The translations under genes were made by a program, and so were the position numbers. A stretch of 64,000 nt of DNA from Cucumis sativus (lineage: Eukaryota > Streptophyta > Magnoliopsida > Cucurbitales > Cucurbitaceae): NCBI RefSeq assembly GCF_000004075.3, contig NC_026659.2, positions 27,484,272 to 27,548,271 of the forward strand, read 5' to 3'. Below are positions 1-13,304 of this stretch, in pieces; position 1 is the stretch's first letter; each line of letters begins with the position of its first letter. The notes under the pieces are model-generated. The model searched no databases, was not told the origin of the DNA, and saw nothing but the letters and a program-made list of their open reading frames with translations.

Positions 1-421
1 ATCTAGCAGGAAAGGACCATCTTGATTCCAATGGCTGGATGCTAAGAGCAAATGACTGGCAGGGAGAGCCGAGTAACATAAGGAAATGCTAGTACAGAAA
101 TAACAAATAAAACAAAGCTTATCTGATATCAGTAAAAAAATAGAGACGTAAGGGAAAAAAAAAGATTGATGCAAAAACTCTTGCTAATTCTATAACACAT
201 TGACTGCACAAGCACACCTTGTTTGAGTTCATAACTTTTACAGTATAACTATAATCTCCAGACCACTTTTTCATTTTCTATGGCAATAAACAAATAATAT
301 GACACACGAACCAGAAGACAACAACAATACTTATTATCTCTATCTCAGATACATGCACAAACCAATAGATACCAATAACAAGACAGACAATAAAATAGAA
401 AATTGTAAGCAAAACCAAATA

Positions 422-427
422 CTTTAT
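422..427 (-). promoter_or_regulatory. Candidate poly(A) signal of the PB1 gene
   Basis: Read on the minus strand this is AATAAA, 30 bases past the stop codon of the PB1 gene. The remaining bases 1-421 show no convincing coding sequence and may be 3' untranslated region or spacer. Confidence 0.4.
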
Positions 428-456
428 TCCAAAATTGTTTCATCTTTCTGAACTGA

Positions 457-2718
457 CTATAATGGTTGCGAAGTTCTCATCTGCTGCTTGATGTTGTCAG
501 TGGGAAGCTGAGCAGAATTTTCAGGCAGCATTACAGCAGCTGCTGGCATGGCTTGGTACTGAGAAGGTGGAAGAGGCTGAGTATAGTATATCTGAGAATG
601 AGCAGGATCCGAAAATTCGTAGGCATAATTTGCAGTAGCGGATGTAGGAGTAACTGATTGGGATGGATGCTGAATATGAGAGTAACCCTGGTTGTAGCCA
701 ACATATTGTTGCTGATGCTGAGTTGTGGGAACCTGAACTAACGACTGAGGAGTTGTAGTTGTCTGTTTGAATGCATTAGCAGCCATTTCAGTTTTTGCAA
801 TAGGGGGATTCCTCATGTGGTTATAAGCTGCAGTTGTAACCAAAGTTGGGTTGGGAGGAGTTTGAGGTCGGCCAGGAGGAATAGCAGTGGCAGACTCGCT
901 GATGGTAGATTGCTGTACTGGCAAATTGCCATAAGCCTGGCCCTGTCTAGCAGGCAGGTAGTAGACTGGATACTGCTGTTCAATTTGATGGGGATGATGA
1001 TGGTGCTGAGGAGAATATACAGGGAAAAATGCAGGAATTTGAACTGCACCAGATGGGTGCTGGTGGATGTAATGTGCGCCAGCATGTATGAATTGCTGTG
1101 GTTGAGGTGGGTGTTGCTGTGGTTGTTGTTGCTGTGGTTGCTGTTGCTGAAGTTGCTGGTGTTGATGCTGATCGTACTGAGAGTGTAACACATATCCTGG
1201 TTCTTGGACCTGTTGTTGAATATGAACTCGAGCATTCTGATCCGGAAAATTGACTTTTGGATCTGCTGGACTGCCAGGAAGCCTAACAGCTGAAGATGGG
1301 ATTTGATGAACAACTTGTTCTTGATACATCACAGGTTTTGAGCGAGACATCGGATTGTTCAAACTACTATCACTGAAGAAAGAAAATAAAATAGAAAGAA
1401 CATGCACAAACTCAGACTAACAATCATCACAAACTTCTAATTGATGAAAGAAATTAAGCAGAATTGGTAATACCATAGAATGATAAAGAAAATCAAGCAA
1501 TTAGTACCTTGACACCGAATCCGGGGAAGGTATATCAACAAGTCCACTTGACTTCTGCTGCAATTGGGGAGGCAGAGACTGAGGCTGCGGTGGTAGTGGT
1601 TTCCGGTATCCGACCGGCGCCCCATGGTCGGATCTCTCGTCATCGGAGATTACCCGATTTGTATATTCTCCTACAACTACTCCGGCAGCTGAGCTCACAG
1701 GAATTGCAGAGCCCGCCGCAGAAGCCACGATAGTTGTAGGCAAAGGAGGCGGTGATGAGAGTGCCGCGAAAGCTTCATCGTGCTGCTTTTGACCAACACT
1801 CATCTGCGAAAATTGCTCCTCAATTCCCACCTTCTGATCTTGAACTCGAACTACACCAGCACCAACCCCACCGTTGTTGCCACTATCCTCCACGTGAACC
1901 CGAATCGGCGGCAAATTCGCCAGAGAAGGCGAAGAAGAGGTAGAACCAAATGACGACGTCGTCTCGATCATCGGCGAATCAGGAACGGAATGAACATCCT
2001 GTTTTCCACCCTTACCATTTCCAAACGACCCAGGCTGAGAACCATCCGCCTCCCTCGGACCCGAATCGAGGTTATTAACACCAACATCATCATCAAGCCC
2101 TAGCAAGCAATTGACCGACGCAGAGTCGGAAAAACCTCTATTGAGCAAACCGGCACCATTCAAAGCATTCAGAAACCAGTCATCAGAACTAGTTGAGCTC
2201 TCAAGAATTGGCCCGATCGACTGAGAAACATCCGGCTTAATCGGGAACAAAAACAACCTAAGTCGCGAGGGTTTTGCGGCAGGGTTAGACGAATTACTCG
2301 CCGTCCGATCATACTCATCAATCATATTCTCCAAATCCTCGTCGGTGGTAACAGAAATGAGAGAATCCAAGTCCTCATTCGGAAGCTGATATTTCAAGGT
2401 AAACGGCCTACCATTGAGAAGCGTCTTCGACAAACGCGCAGTAAGGTCAGATAAAGACGTATGGCGGTCGACAACCACGATCCGAGTCTCACCACATACA
2501 TAGCAAAGAGTCTTATCGTGAGGACGAGGAACTATATGGCCGCCATAGCTGCACATAAGACGGAGACGACTGGCGAGTGGGCCGGGTGCAAGAGGCTCAT
2601 CCCACGTGTCGGTGTTGCGAGACCTCGGAGATGAGTCCAACGACTCCGGATAGTTGAGATGAGGCGACACCGCCGGCGTAATCGGTTGAGTTATGGGCAG
2701 AGGCGGTGGTTCCGTCAT
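457..2718 (-). CDS. PB1 (Phox/Bem1p, octicosapeptide) domain protein, PDE331/At2g01190-like
   Basis: Two coding exons on the minus strand, 2718-1508 and 1372-457, give 708 residues. The intron 1507-1373 is GT-AG and keeps the frame. The start at 2718 is the first ATG in this frame. A PB1 domain spans about residues 51-158, with the basic-side lysine in HDKTLCYV and an acidic OPCA-type stretch around residues 113-136 (PNEDLD, TTDEDLENMIDEYD). PB1 domains mediate protein-protein pairing. The rest is low complexity: Ser/Gly/Val-rich in exon 1, then a Gln/His/Pro-rich tail coded between about 960 and 1200. No kinase domain follows, so this is not a Raf-like PB1 kinase. Length and layout fit the Arabidopsis PB1 protein PDE331 (recalled, not searched). 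Its molecular function is unknown to me. Confidence 0.9.
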
Positions 2719-5700
2719 GGCGTGCGGCGGAGGAAGGGCGGAATTGGAAATTGGTAGCAGAAAGCTAAGGGGAGAGAGAAATGAAAACCCAAACTTTTGG
2801 TCTTTCTTAAAGAACACGGAGGACAGTAATTAAAATAAACATAAAATAAAATAAAAATATCATTAACGCACTTTCCTGAAAACCCGATTTGTGGTACAGT
2901 TAGAATAATTAACTGATTAGGGAAAATAAGGTAAATTCAAGCAATAATCAAGGGGGGGTTGTGAGTTACAGTTACTTCGTTAGGGACGAAGGAGTAAAAT
3001 AAATTCTAATTTCGGCCATGGAATGAGATTTCCATGTAAATGGAGGGACCAATTATGGAAATAGCCGTGAAAAACAGAAGATAAAACTAAAGCCGGACCG
3101 GGTTCAGAGCCAGGGGAGGAGGGGGGTTGACAGCTAAGCACACTGATTGGCTCCAGTTGGGCTGCATGGGAAGGTGTGTGGGCTGTAGCTGTTTGCTGGA
3201 TCATCATTTTTTTTTTTTTCTTCTCTTTTCTTTTTTATGAATTTTTTGCTTTTATTTTTTTCTTTTTGTCCTGTCAGCTAATATACCCTTTAGCTTTTTA
3301 AATATATTGTTGTTTATTACTCTCCTCCTATTTTGCATAATAATCCTACGTGGAGATGCTAAATTTATATTACAAGATCCATAGACACAAATGCATTTTG
3401 ATTTCATGACTTGCCTTTTTTAATATTTTTAAATTCTATTCATTTCATTTTAATTTTAATTAGTAAATATTTCCGCTAAATGAGTCGGTAGTGTTTAGTT
3501 AGATAATATATCTTCGAAATTCTATAGAATTGTTATAAGAAAAAATATACAAGCAACATTTCTTCTTAGTAGTATCATGATTTAAAAATTTGACTTAAAA
3601 ATATTTTTTTAAAAAAAGTGATTCCAAACCCAAATAAACACAAGAAATAGTGAAGATAGCTGAGCCTTAGAATAAAAAACAACCTTCCTTTTTAAAGAAA
3701 TTTGTTATGAATAGCAACAAAAAAACATGATAATATTTTTTTTTAACTTGTAATAAATGTTTAAGATAATTTTTAGATAAAATAATTTATTTTTAATATT
3801 AATTTAACATTGTTAAGATTTCGAATATTTAAACAAATAAAACAAAAACATTAAAGACGCAATTAGATTGACTTTTATTAGCAAATATATAAAAAAAATA
3901 ATAACTGTTATTTTTTTATTGATTAACAAATTAACATATTTGTTGGATTGTATTTCATTGAGATAAATACTTTATTGTAATTCACATGCTTTATTACTAC
4001 TGGATACAAAATATTTTATTTGAATTAGTTTCAATTTAAATTATGTGTATATGAAACAATTTAAATTCTAGGTAAATTAATAATAGTTAAAGCTGTATTC
4101 TATTTTTTTTTTTATTTAATTTTCTTATTTTGGGTAATTTAGGTTTTATTAAACTTTGATTTATTATTAATTATGGAGAAAGCAAGAGTTTGAGATGGAA
4201 GCCGTGAAGACGAGGGGCTAAGCAAAGCAGTCTGGGCCGCAATCGGGTGGCGCAATTAACCAAACTTCTTCTTACAATATAATATTTATATATCAAATTA
4301 AAGAACGAAAAGAAAAAACCCAGACGCAGAAAGGTAGGCGAAAATCACGCGCCTTCTCATTGGGGACAACTGCTAAACTCCTTGTGGGCGGAAAATAGTA
4401 TTTGTATTCATGGAGGTTACGCGGGTGGAGAATCATCGCGTGAGATTCGAAGATGCTGTGGTGTAAAGCGACAAGGTTTTGCCAACTGCCAATCCCCAAT
4501 GTAAAATTACCTAATTAACCCTCCTTTTCTTTCTTTTCTTTTTCTTTTCTTAAAAATAAAAACGGTAAGAAATAGAGATTCCGGATTCGAAATCAGGTGG
4601 TTCTTAGTATACACAACTTTTTGGTGTGATTGACCTGTTCTGGCGCCACGTAACACCCTGCTTTTTCAAATCTCCCTCCTACCCATAATTTCTCTCAATT
4701 ATTCTCTCTTTTACCATTAATATCTACACTTATTTATATTTACACAATCACTTCATACAATATCATTCAACTTAATCATCAATTTTTTTAACATTTTTTT
4801 ATTTTTTCCTATCCAACATTTAATTAATATTTTTAAAAAATAATTTTGAGTAAATAAGATATTAACTTCTTAAAATAGTCGAATTCAATCAGTACTCTTA
4901 TTTTCCTACAATGAACATCTAAATTTTCGATTAACTTTGGAGTGTGATGTTCAAGTATTTTCAAATATTTAAGCATTTTCTAATGTTATAGGACGAGATG
5001 TCTTAAGGAATAAATTTTATTAAACAAACTCATTCATTCAATATTCTATGATATAATTTGAATCCACTTTGAAATGTTATATACAAAAATTGATTTAGTA
5101 TTAGCTAATCACTTTTAATGCGTGATTTATTTTAGTTTTATTTCTTAAAAGAAGTGTTATTCTCTTTAAAATCAACTTTCCATTTTAATTTGACTTTTCA
5201 AGCTTTTCTTTAATGTTTGACCTTTTAATTTATTGATTATTTATTTATTTAAATATAAAGTTACACATTTAGGTGATTTTTTACTTAGATTTAAAACTCA
5301 TTTTGGCAATGCATTTTATAGTTCAATGATATGTTATTTTATGTGATTAATTAGTTTGAATTACCGATATAAACTTCTTCCATTGTTTAATAAAAAGGTT
5401 AGCCAAATCTTTTTCTTCATACAAGAGTTATCATGTAATAATTCCTCACAAAAATCTATTAATAATAATTGAATCATACATTTTATATATAAAACACATT
5501 ATCAATAACTATACTAGATTTTTAGACGGATGAAAATTATATTTAGTGCCACATAATTTATGTTGAACTATTCAAAAAACTTATCAAACATTACAAAAGT
5601 ATTGGAGAATACAAGTCTAAATTGATGTTTAATAATTTTTCAATTGAATTTTCAAATGAGAAAAAAAAACAAACTTTCATTGATGAAATTGGTTCAAGTT

Positions 5701-7032
5701 GGACTTATTGAATAAAGTGACTTAATTAATTGTTGAAGTGCAACGACATCGACTCAAATCCAATTGATGATATTAATATTAAAATTAGGTATTAAAAATA
5801 CAAAGGAAAATTATTCTTGCATATTCTTGGAATTAAAATAATAGAAGTATCAAATTTAGTTATAAGCTTATTTAATTAATGTAGAATTAGACATTAATTA
5901 TTGTTTAGTAAAATAATTGGACAGTTTTAAAATAATGTAAAAGGAAAAAAGGGAAAAACAGTTTAGTATTGTTTTGGAACCTTAGAGGACCAATTAAATT
6001 GCACCAATTTTGAAAAAAAAAGTCTTCTTAATGGACCCCACTACAAATTATTTTTGTTTCAAAGGCATTATTATTATTATTATTTTCCATTAAATGTGGC
6101 ATTTAAATTTAAATTTGATGAGAAAATATTTTAGGAATAATAAGAGAAATAGGAAAAAAATGAATTAAATTAAATTCTCCTCATCATTAATGACTCATTA
6201 TTTTGTTTTTTTTTTTTTCTCATTGAGATTTTCTTCTTTCTCTGTCTTTTCTTTTCTTTTTTAATTTAATCACATTTATTTTTTAAAAAAAGTACTCTTT
6301 AATTTAGAAAATGGTTAAGGATATAATAAAAATAAAACTTAAAGGAAGTTGAGAGATTGATAGATTTGGTAAATAATTTTAATATTTTATTATTTTTGAA
6401 AATGACATTAATAACTCATTAATAAAATTTTATTTGTTAAATTAGCGTAATTTATGATTTAATCTTCACATCATCATTAGTCAACTAATGGTTCAAGCAG
6501 TTATAGAGACCGTTTATGAAATCTCGAAGACAAAGTATAATTTAATAATCATTTTAATTATTTGTTTTTGTTTTTTCTATTTTTAAATTTTGGTTTATTA
6601 AAAACAAAGCAGAAACCATATATTAAGCTTTTTCTTTTTTTTCATTTCCAATTTTCCTTAGTCATTTTTAAAACAAATTTATTGTTTAAAGATAAATTGA
6701 ATTAGTTATAAAAATAAATTTTAAAGATTTGTAAGAAATGTATTTAAAATGTGAAACAAGAGAAAAGGAAACAAATAGAGGGAAAAGATATATAATTAAT
6801 TATTGACTTCGTCAAATTATATTGGATTTCAAGTTTTTAAATCATAAACATTATTGGATTACATTTAATTAAACTTATTTTTGTTTGGTGTAATTGATAG
6901 ATAGTTAGTGATTTTGTTAATTACTTCAAAATTATCATTAAACTTTTAAGTCCACTATATTTGTTTTTTTTTTTAAATACAATAATCGAAAATAGAAAAA
7001 TTTAAACGGCTAATTTAAACCAGCTTTTTTTG

Positions 7033-7260
7033 TTGTCAAACTAGACTCTAAAACGAGTTTGATACAACCACTCTAAAACTACACAAACCTAACCCGAACA
7101 ACGGATCTAACAAAATCAATAGGAAATTGAATGGAAAGAGTTTGAGTTGTCAAACTAGACTCTAAAACGAGTTTGATACAACCACTCTAAAACTACACAA
7201 ACCTAACCCGAACAACGGATCTAACAAAATCAATAGGAAATTGAATGGAAAGAGTTTGAG
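7033..7260. repeat. Exact tandem duplication, two 114-bp copies
   Basis: Bases 7033-7146 and 7147-7260 are identical by eye over the full 114 bases and directly abut. Each copy carries an imperfect inverted pair near its left end (TTGTCAAACT and AGTTTGATACAA). No differences between copies implies a recent duplication or an assembly artefact. Confidence 0.9.
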
Positions 7261-7886
7261 TTTGTAGGTACGTAGGGAAGCATCTTGAGTATGAAAGAGT
7301 AATTTTGGTGTGTTTGTCCTTTTTCTGTTTTATGAGATAAGATGATGAAGATGGAGAGATTTCATTATTATTCACTCTTTGCACCAACCCTATGCTTTGA
7401 TGACATGATGCTGACACGACACTCTTTTTTGCCTTCCTTTTTAATGTTAAATATCACCGTCTTCTTACACTTATGCTAAAACAAGTTTAATTCGACTGTT
7501 ATTGACATGATCTTTTCCTTCAAACCTGACATATTCAATCTCCATTTTTACAATTGTTCTATTAAAAGAAATCCACTTCAATATTTCAAAAATCTTTATA
7601 GGCCAAAGAAAACTATAATTTAGTCCTTAATCTTTATAGCCTTTGTTTCATCCAAAATTTGTGGGCTTATAATTATAATGGTTGACATGTTTTTAATTAT
7701 TATAATCTACAATTAATGATAATACTATTGATGTTCTAAATTTATTTTTATTGTGTTTATTTCTCCTTATTCAGTCTTAAAATTATTTATAAGAGTTTTA
7801 TCCAATCGAAATTGAATTATACTCTAAAATTTTCTAAGCGGATGAAATAAATACCCAAACCCCAAACTCATTATTAATGTAAATTC

Positions 7887-8050
7887 TGTAAATTAGGCTA
7901 ATTACATTACATTAGGCTAATTATATTACATTCCTTAGTTAATTTGGGTAATTTAGCTACTTATGCATAATTGTCCTAATACTCTTGTATAAATACACAA
8001 CTTTGATCAATAAACAAGCAATGGAATATTCTTCAGCATATTCTTCAACA
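7887..8050 (+). mobile_element. Possible solo or truncated copia-type LTR
   Basis: The stretch starts TGTAAATTAGG and ends TTCTTCAACA, so it has TG...CA ends. Inside are TATAAATAC and ATCAATAAAC (TATA-like and poly(A)-like) in the spacing often seen near the R-U5 end of plant copia LTRs, plus two 19-base repeats of ATTAGGCTAATTACATTAC near the left end. I saw no clear 5-bp target duplication and no internal gag-pol region, so this is tentative. Confidence 0.3.
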
Positions 8051-8203
8051 CTCATAATCCAAATTAATAGTAGAGTAACGATTTAAACTTTATCCTAATT
8101 TTAGATTAAATTGTCAACTAATTAACTATATTGTTATTCAAATTATGAGTTTATCATTTTGATGACTAGATTACTACCGGATAAGATTTATCTCTATAAA
8201 ATA

Positions 8204-8226
8204 ATATATATATATATATATATATA
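8204..8226. repeat. (TA)n microsatellite
   Basis: Alternating A and T for about 23 bases. A simple repeat with no further feature. Confidence 0.9.
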
Positions 8227-9054
8227 ATTGTAATTTAAAAAAATGGATAAACATGAATTTGAGATTGAAATAAATTTAAATTTAGTTAAATTTAATTGGA
8301 TTGTACATATCCGATCTTTGGATGATAATTTGTGGTTTTAATTTGAATGAATGAACTTTCATAATTAAAAGAATTTTATATTTAGTAATTTAATTAAATT
8401 TAGTCATGTTAGTTAAAATACAAACTATTTACATACTATACAAAAAAAATTAAAGAACAAGAACTCACGACACTTAATTATACCACAAAGTGCAAATAGT
8501 TTGCCATTTTTTACATTTTTTTCTTAAATTTTGTTTTTTTAAATTTTATTAATCATTCAAATGCCTATTTAAAATGTATCTACGTAAATATACAAAATAA
8601 ACAAATGGTGAGAAAACCAATATAAATTTTCAAAAAGCTAAAACTAAAATCTCATTTGTTGATACCTATTCCATTTTTGTTTTTGGATGAATTCAAACTT
8701 TCATTTGTGACCATCATGACTCCACAATTGAAGTTCCTCGTGAGAAGGAAGAAGAATCACTAAATGGATTTGCATCAAACCCATGAAAACGAAAAAGAAT
8801 TAATAATATAATATATACATTTGGAATGGCATAGGGGATATTGATGTTTAAGGTATGTTTATATATGAGATGACACGTAGAGCAATGAGGCACATAAAAA
8901 GTAACCCAAACATCAAAGCAAAGAGAGATTCTTGATATTGGAAAATGAGCAAAAAGAGAATTTGAAGAAGAAAGGGGGGGATAGATAGATAGACAATATA
9001 ATGAAAAAGACTGAGAGATTGAAGGAAAATTTTGAGAACACTCAATTAATTTGG

Positions 9055-9087
9055 AAGCACTTTAAGCAACAGTTTGTCAAAGTGCTT
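9055..9087. repeat. Short perfect inverted repeat (hairpin)
   Basis: AAGCACTTT at 9055-9063 is the exact reverse complement of AAAGTGCTT at 9079-9087, with a 15-base loop. Pairing beyond the 9-bp stem is poor. It lies in a short, probably spurious ORF beginning at 9001. It may be a remnant of a hAT-like fold-back element; the stem is too short to call a microRNA precursor. Confidence 0.4.
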
Positions 9088-10639
9088 AAGGGAATTTTTA
9101 ATTTTCCAATGCTTTACGGCTACCTCCCCCACACAACACAACAAACCCATACCCACTTCTTCTTCTTTTTTTCTTATTTCTCATGCATTTCTTCCTCTTC
9201 TCACATTTAACTTCTAATTAAATTAAGATAATAATTCATTTGTTACATTTTTGCTTGCGTTGATCTCATAATGTATATGTATTTGTCTTTGTTAGGTAAT
9301 GAAGTTGTTGTGTTACGGGATGTGAATTGTAATGGTCTTCCGTTGAATATTTGATCCTAATTATAGTTTTTTTTTTTTGTTAATTTATTAAATTTAGCTC
9401 AAATAATAATAATTTTAATGCAAATAGAATTCAATTAGGGATTATGTTTCAAAAATTAAGTATTTCTTAAAAATACAAAAGATTGTAATTAAATAAGTTT
9501 GAAAATATTTTAACAATACTATTTTCATTTTACACATAATTCACCTCTCTTTTGCTATGATGATTAATGTCAAATTTATTTGGGTTCCGAGATGGATCCA
9601 ATTTTTGTAAAAGTAATTTTGGCCCATTGACCCATTTTGGCTTTTGAAAATGGAGAAAAATTATGTAGGTAAAGGTAAATGTTTTGCATTTTTTTTTCAT
9701 TTTTAAAAATAGTAAAATAAATTAAAATATTTACCAACTTGAACAAAATTTTAAATTCTATCCGTGACTATACGTGTGACTATCAATACATTTTATAAAA
9801 TTATCTTCTTCTTTTTTTGTTATTTTTAATCTTAACGAAATTTTAAAACATGGGCATTGTTTTAATAGATTAATTAATAAAAAAATTATAAAAGGTACCA
9901 ATGAACAACTAAAAAATAAATGTTAATGAGGAAAACTTTTATATATAAATTTTTTGTCCTTGGCCTTGTGAGTAGGTTATATAGGTTGGAATAATAAAGA
10001 AGATGACCTAACTTAAATAATTGCATCTATTTTGTATATATTGGAGAACCTTATCTTATGACTTTGGTTTAGTATATTCATAATTATTCTTTTGTTTGAA
10101 GGTTTGAGAAGAAAGTGATATTAAATTATAATATCTTTTTTCATGTCAAAACTATATAAAACAATTAAGACATTACTTGTTACACCTAATTATAATTATA
10201 AAGGGTGATTGTTGATATTAGTAGGTTTGGGATAAATTAAGTCATGTGGGCCTATTTATGAGGTTTATGTATATAATATACACAAATTTTGAATGGGACA
10301 ATATCAATCTCAATTTATATTTGTTTTAAATAGCAACATAGAGTAGTGTGGTATATAAAAAACTTTATATATTACTTTTGTATTTGAAAAATATTTTTTT
10401 AAATACAACAGTAAACAAAAATATTTACAAAATATCATTCAAAAAAAGTTAATTTCGATACTATTTGTAATAATAACATATAGAGGTTTATAAAAATCAA
10501 AACTCTAATGTTGAGGACAAGACATATAGTTCCTATGTATTTTAGTGGAAATTTGATAAGACATGTGAAAGACTGGTTTTGTAAAATTTCAAATTAAATA
10601 TAATGAAGATTCTGACATTTCACCTTATTATAATCACAT

Positions 10640-10800
10640 TAATGGTAATTTTTTAAATAATTATTAAAGTATATAGTAATATATTACCATCTCTATCGCT
10701 TATAGTTTATTCATAATAGACCAATATTTGGTATATAATTTATCAATGATATATTCATTCTTATCATTGTTATCATTGATAAACTTTGACATATATATTA
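10640..10800. repeat. Degenerate copy of the 'tgatagac' fold-back repeat
   Basis: The stretch contains TTAAAGTATATAGTAATA, tatcgcttatagt, ATAGACCAATATTTGG and tatcattgataaac. These match, with changes, pieces of the better-preserved element at 53440-53741 in the helicase intron. It is probably an old non-autonomous DNA transposon copy. Confidence 0.35.
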
Positions 10801-13304
10801 ATACAATTTATTTTTTTTCCTTCTCTCCACTTTTCTAATTTAAGTGTGATTCAAACTTTAGTTTTAGATATTTTAAATTTTAGTTAGTATTTCGACATTG
10901 ATAGTTTTATAATTTTAATGTTGAGAACAAATTTTTTAAACTAAAATTACATAGAGGGTAAGGCCAAAACAACATCTCAAGTAAGTCTAAGAAAAATACT
11001 CATTTGGCTAGTCGACCAAAATGTCCTTCTTGTCCTCAACCTCCAAGATATGTAAAATACAAATATAGGTAGGTCAACGACTGAAGCGCGAGAGAGACAA
11101 TTGACACATCTGGCATTAAAGGTCTACATCGATCGAGACCAATCAACCTATTTTGTTTTTTAATGTTGTAATTTTGTAAGATGGTATCGAAGAAGCTCTC
11201 AACTGGTTTTAAAATTTTGTTATTTTACATCGTATCAAATTTAGAGGTCCTTAATTTAAACTCGAATGAAGCTACTAACGTTAACTTTCTAATTAAAATT
11301 TAAACTTGGTGAGATGTAACAAAAGTCAAACAAAGGATTATAACATAAGATTTATTGGCCCAAACGGTAATGTGATTAATAAATGAAATATTGAATTAGT
11401 TGAAAAGGCAAAACTATTAATCACTAAACCTTATTGTATTGAGATAATTAAGGATGGACCCACCAATATGAGAATTTGATGATGTGGATGATTCACCACT
11501 TGAAAAATATCTTTGCAACTTGCCTTTCTCACATCACTTTTTCAAATCATAGTCAATACTCATTTCAATTCATATATAGATATTTATTGGATGATAGTCA
11601 TTAATAGCCTAACCATCACACTCTTTCTCATTCATATTAACACCAATTTGAATTTGGACCCTTTATGTGGGTCTATTTTTAAATACAACAAAAATCAATT
11701 AAATATAGTAAAATTTTGTATTATATCCACCACATTAAAAAATTATTTTTAATTATTTATGGGATATTTAAAATAATTTTGTTAATTAGTAATTAGTTAT
11801 TGTTTTTCTAGACATTTAACTATAAATTTATAGTTTAAACTTTGCTAAGAGATATATATTAATGTTTTGATTCTAATAATTGTATTTGTAACGGATGAGA
11901 CGGATGAGTTAGGAAGAAGATTGTTTGGTTATGCGTCCTTTCCCACTCTTAACCCAAACAAATTCTAAATGCTTAACTCCCATTGGTCCGTTTCCATTCT
12001 TAGCTGACCCAATCATGTGAATAGCAACAGGCCCAAGCCCATTCAATCAATCTTAAATTACAATTTTCGTCATTTGAAATGTTTAATAAGTAATCTTTAA
12101 ATTCAATTTTTTTATAAGTTAATTACTTTATTAGATCTAAGTTTCAACTTTATTATGTTTAAAATCTTGACTTTTTTATTTTTATTTTAAAGTATTTTGA
12201 AAGTTTATAGACTATTTGAAATTCAATATAGAAATTAAATTATATTTTTTTACATAATCAGAACGTAGATTGAACTATTGACAATTATGTGTGTATATAA
12301 TTAAATTAAGGAAAGCACAAAGTTTCAAATGTTATATCTACTTTTTTAAATTACCAAGTTTATGACTAAAAATGTCTTAATCAAATAAATTTTATTTTGT
12401 AATTGAAATGAATGAGTTGGATTGTGATGGATGGTTAATGGTTTATACCATATATAGCACTAATTTGAGTAATAATTCAATCAACATTAATTATTTCACT
12501 ATGTAAAAATATCATAATCATTGTTGCCGTTCATAACCATGTTTGTCATAGTTAAAATACCCTTATTTACGATGGTGCATGCAAAGCTCAAGAGTTTGTT
12601 TACAATTTCTCATTTTTCTTATATCAATGATTTTCTTTGAACGAAATCTATAGATATTTTTTTAGTACAATTTGAAAATCAGTATTTGAATCCAAAACCT
12701 CCTATATCGGGCTCACTCAATATAAATATATATGATAATGTATCCATTAAAAGCAACATATATTTTGGTGGGCATCATAATTTACTACTTCATGGAAACC
12801 GTAGACCTTGGTTTCTTCTTCGGAACCAGCCACGAAGGTCTTTGCTCTTTGGAAAGACATGGGAAATGGCTACCACTTACGCGTAGACGAACTGTCAAAA
12901 CTCCCATTTAATTTGAGAAACTCATACTAGTCAACCACTTGAACACTTCAAACCGTTAATCCCCGTTATTCTCCCTTCAACCCCGTCCTCTCTGTCGTCA
13001 ACCGTCGTCTTCCCCTCCCCCTCTCCTCCTCCATTTCACTCTTCCATTTCAACTTCACCAACGACAACAGACCCATTTCTTTAAATGCAATTAATTAAGA
13101 AGCTTCCTACTTTTTCTCCATTTTTTAATTCCAATTTGATTTTGACAACCTCTTCTCATTCCCATTGGAGATTCCACATTTCCCAGAAAAAAAAAGAAAA
13201 AAACAAAGAAAAGTCTTGTCAAAATCTCTGGTATTTTATATATTCCGTCACTAATTAAACCATATTTAGTGAAGTGATTCATCTATCTCTCTGTTCTGTT
13301 CATA

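Larger units (their letters stand above)
2719..12950. other. Long AT-rich spacer without a recognised gene
   Basis: About 10 kb between the PB1 gene and the first LPP gene. The part next to 2719 is the PB1 promoter and leader. The rest is AT-rich with poly-A/T runs and only short ORFs lacking sensible composition. Less AT-rich patches lie at about 4190-4490 and 12770-12960; the second adjoins the CT-rich leader of the LPP gene and is probably its promoter. Repeats found inside are listed separately. Confidence 0.7.

Noticed and set aside
466-1313. Open frames on the plus strand and in a second minus frame across the PB1 gene tail
   Set aside because: Shadows of the Gln/His-rich low-complexity coding sequence, which keeps several frames open.
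9055-9087. Hairpin considered as a microRNA precursor
   Set aside because: Only a 9-bp perfect stem; the arms do not pair well enough to hold a 21-nt duplex, and no known plant miRNA sequence is present.
9001-9210. A 69-residue ORF with a lysine-rich start
   Set aside because: The second half is a Phe/Ser run from a CT repeat, there is no promoter-like context and no recognised domain.
12686-12886. 66-residue ORF upstream of the first LPP gene
   Set aside because: No domain or codon signal; it lies in the likely promoter.
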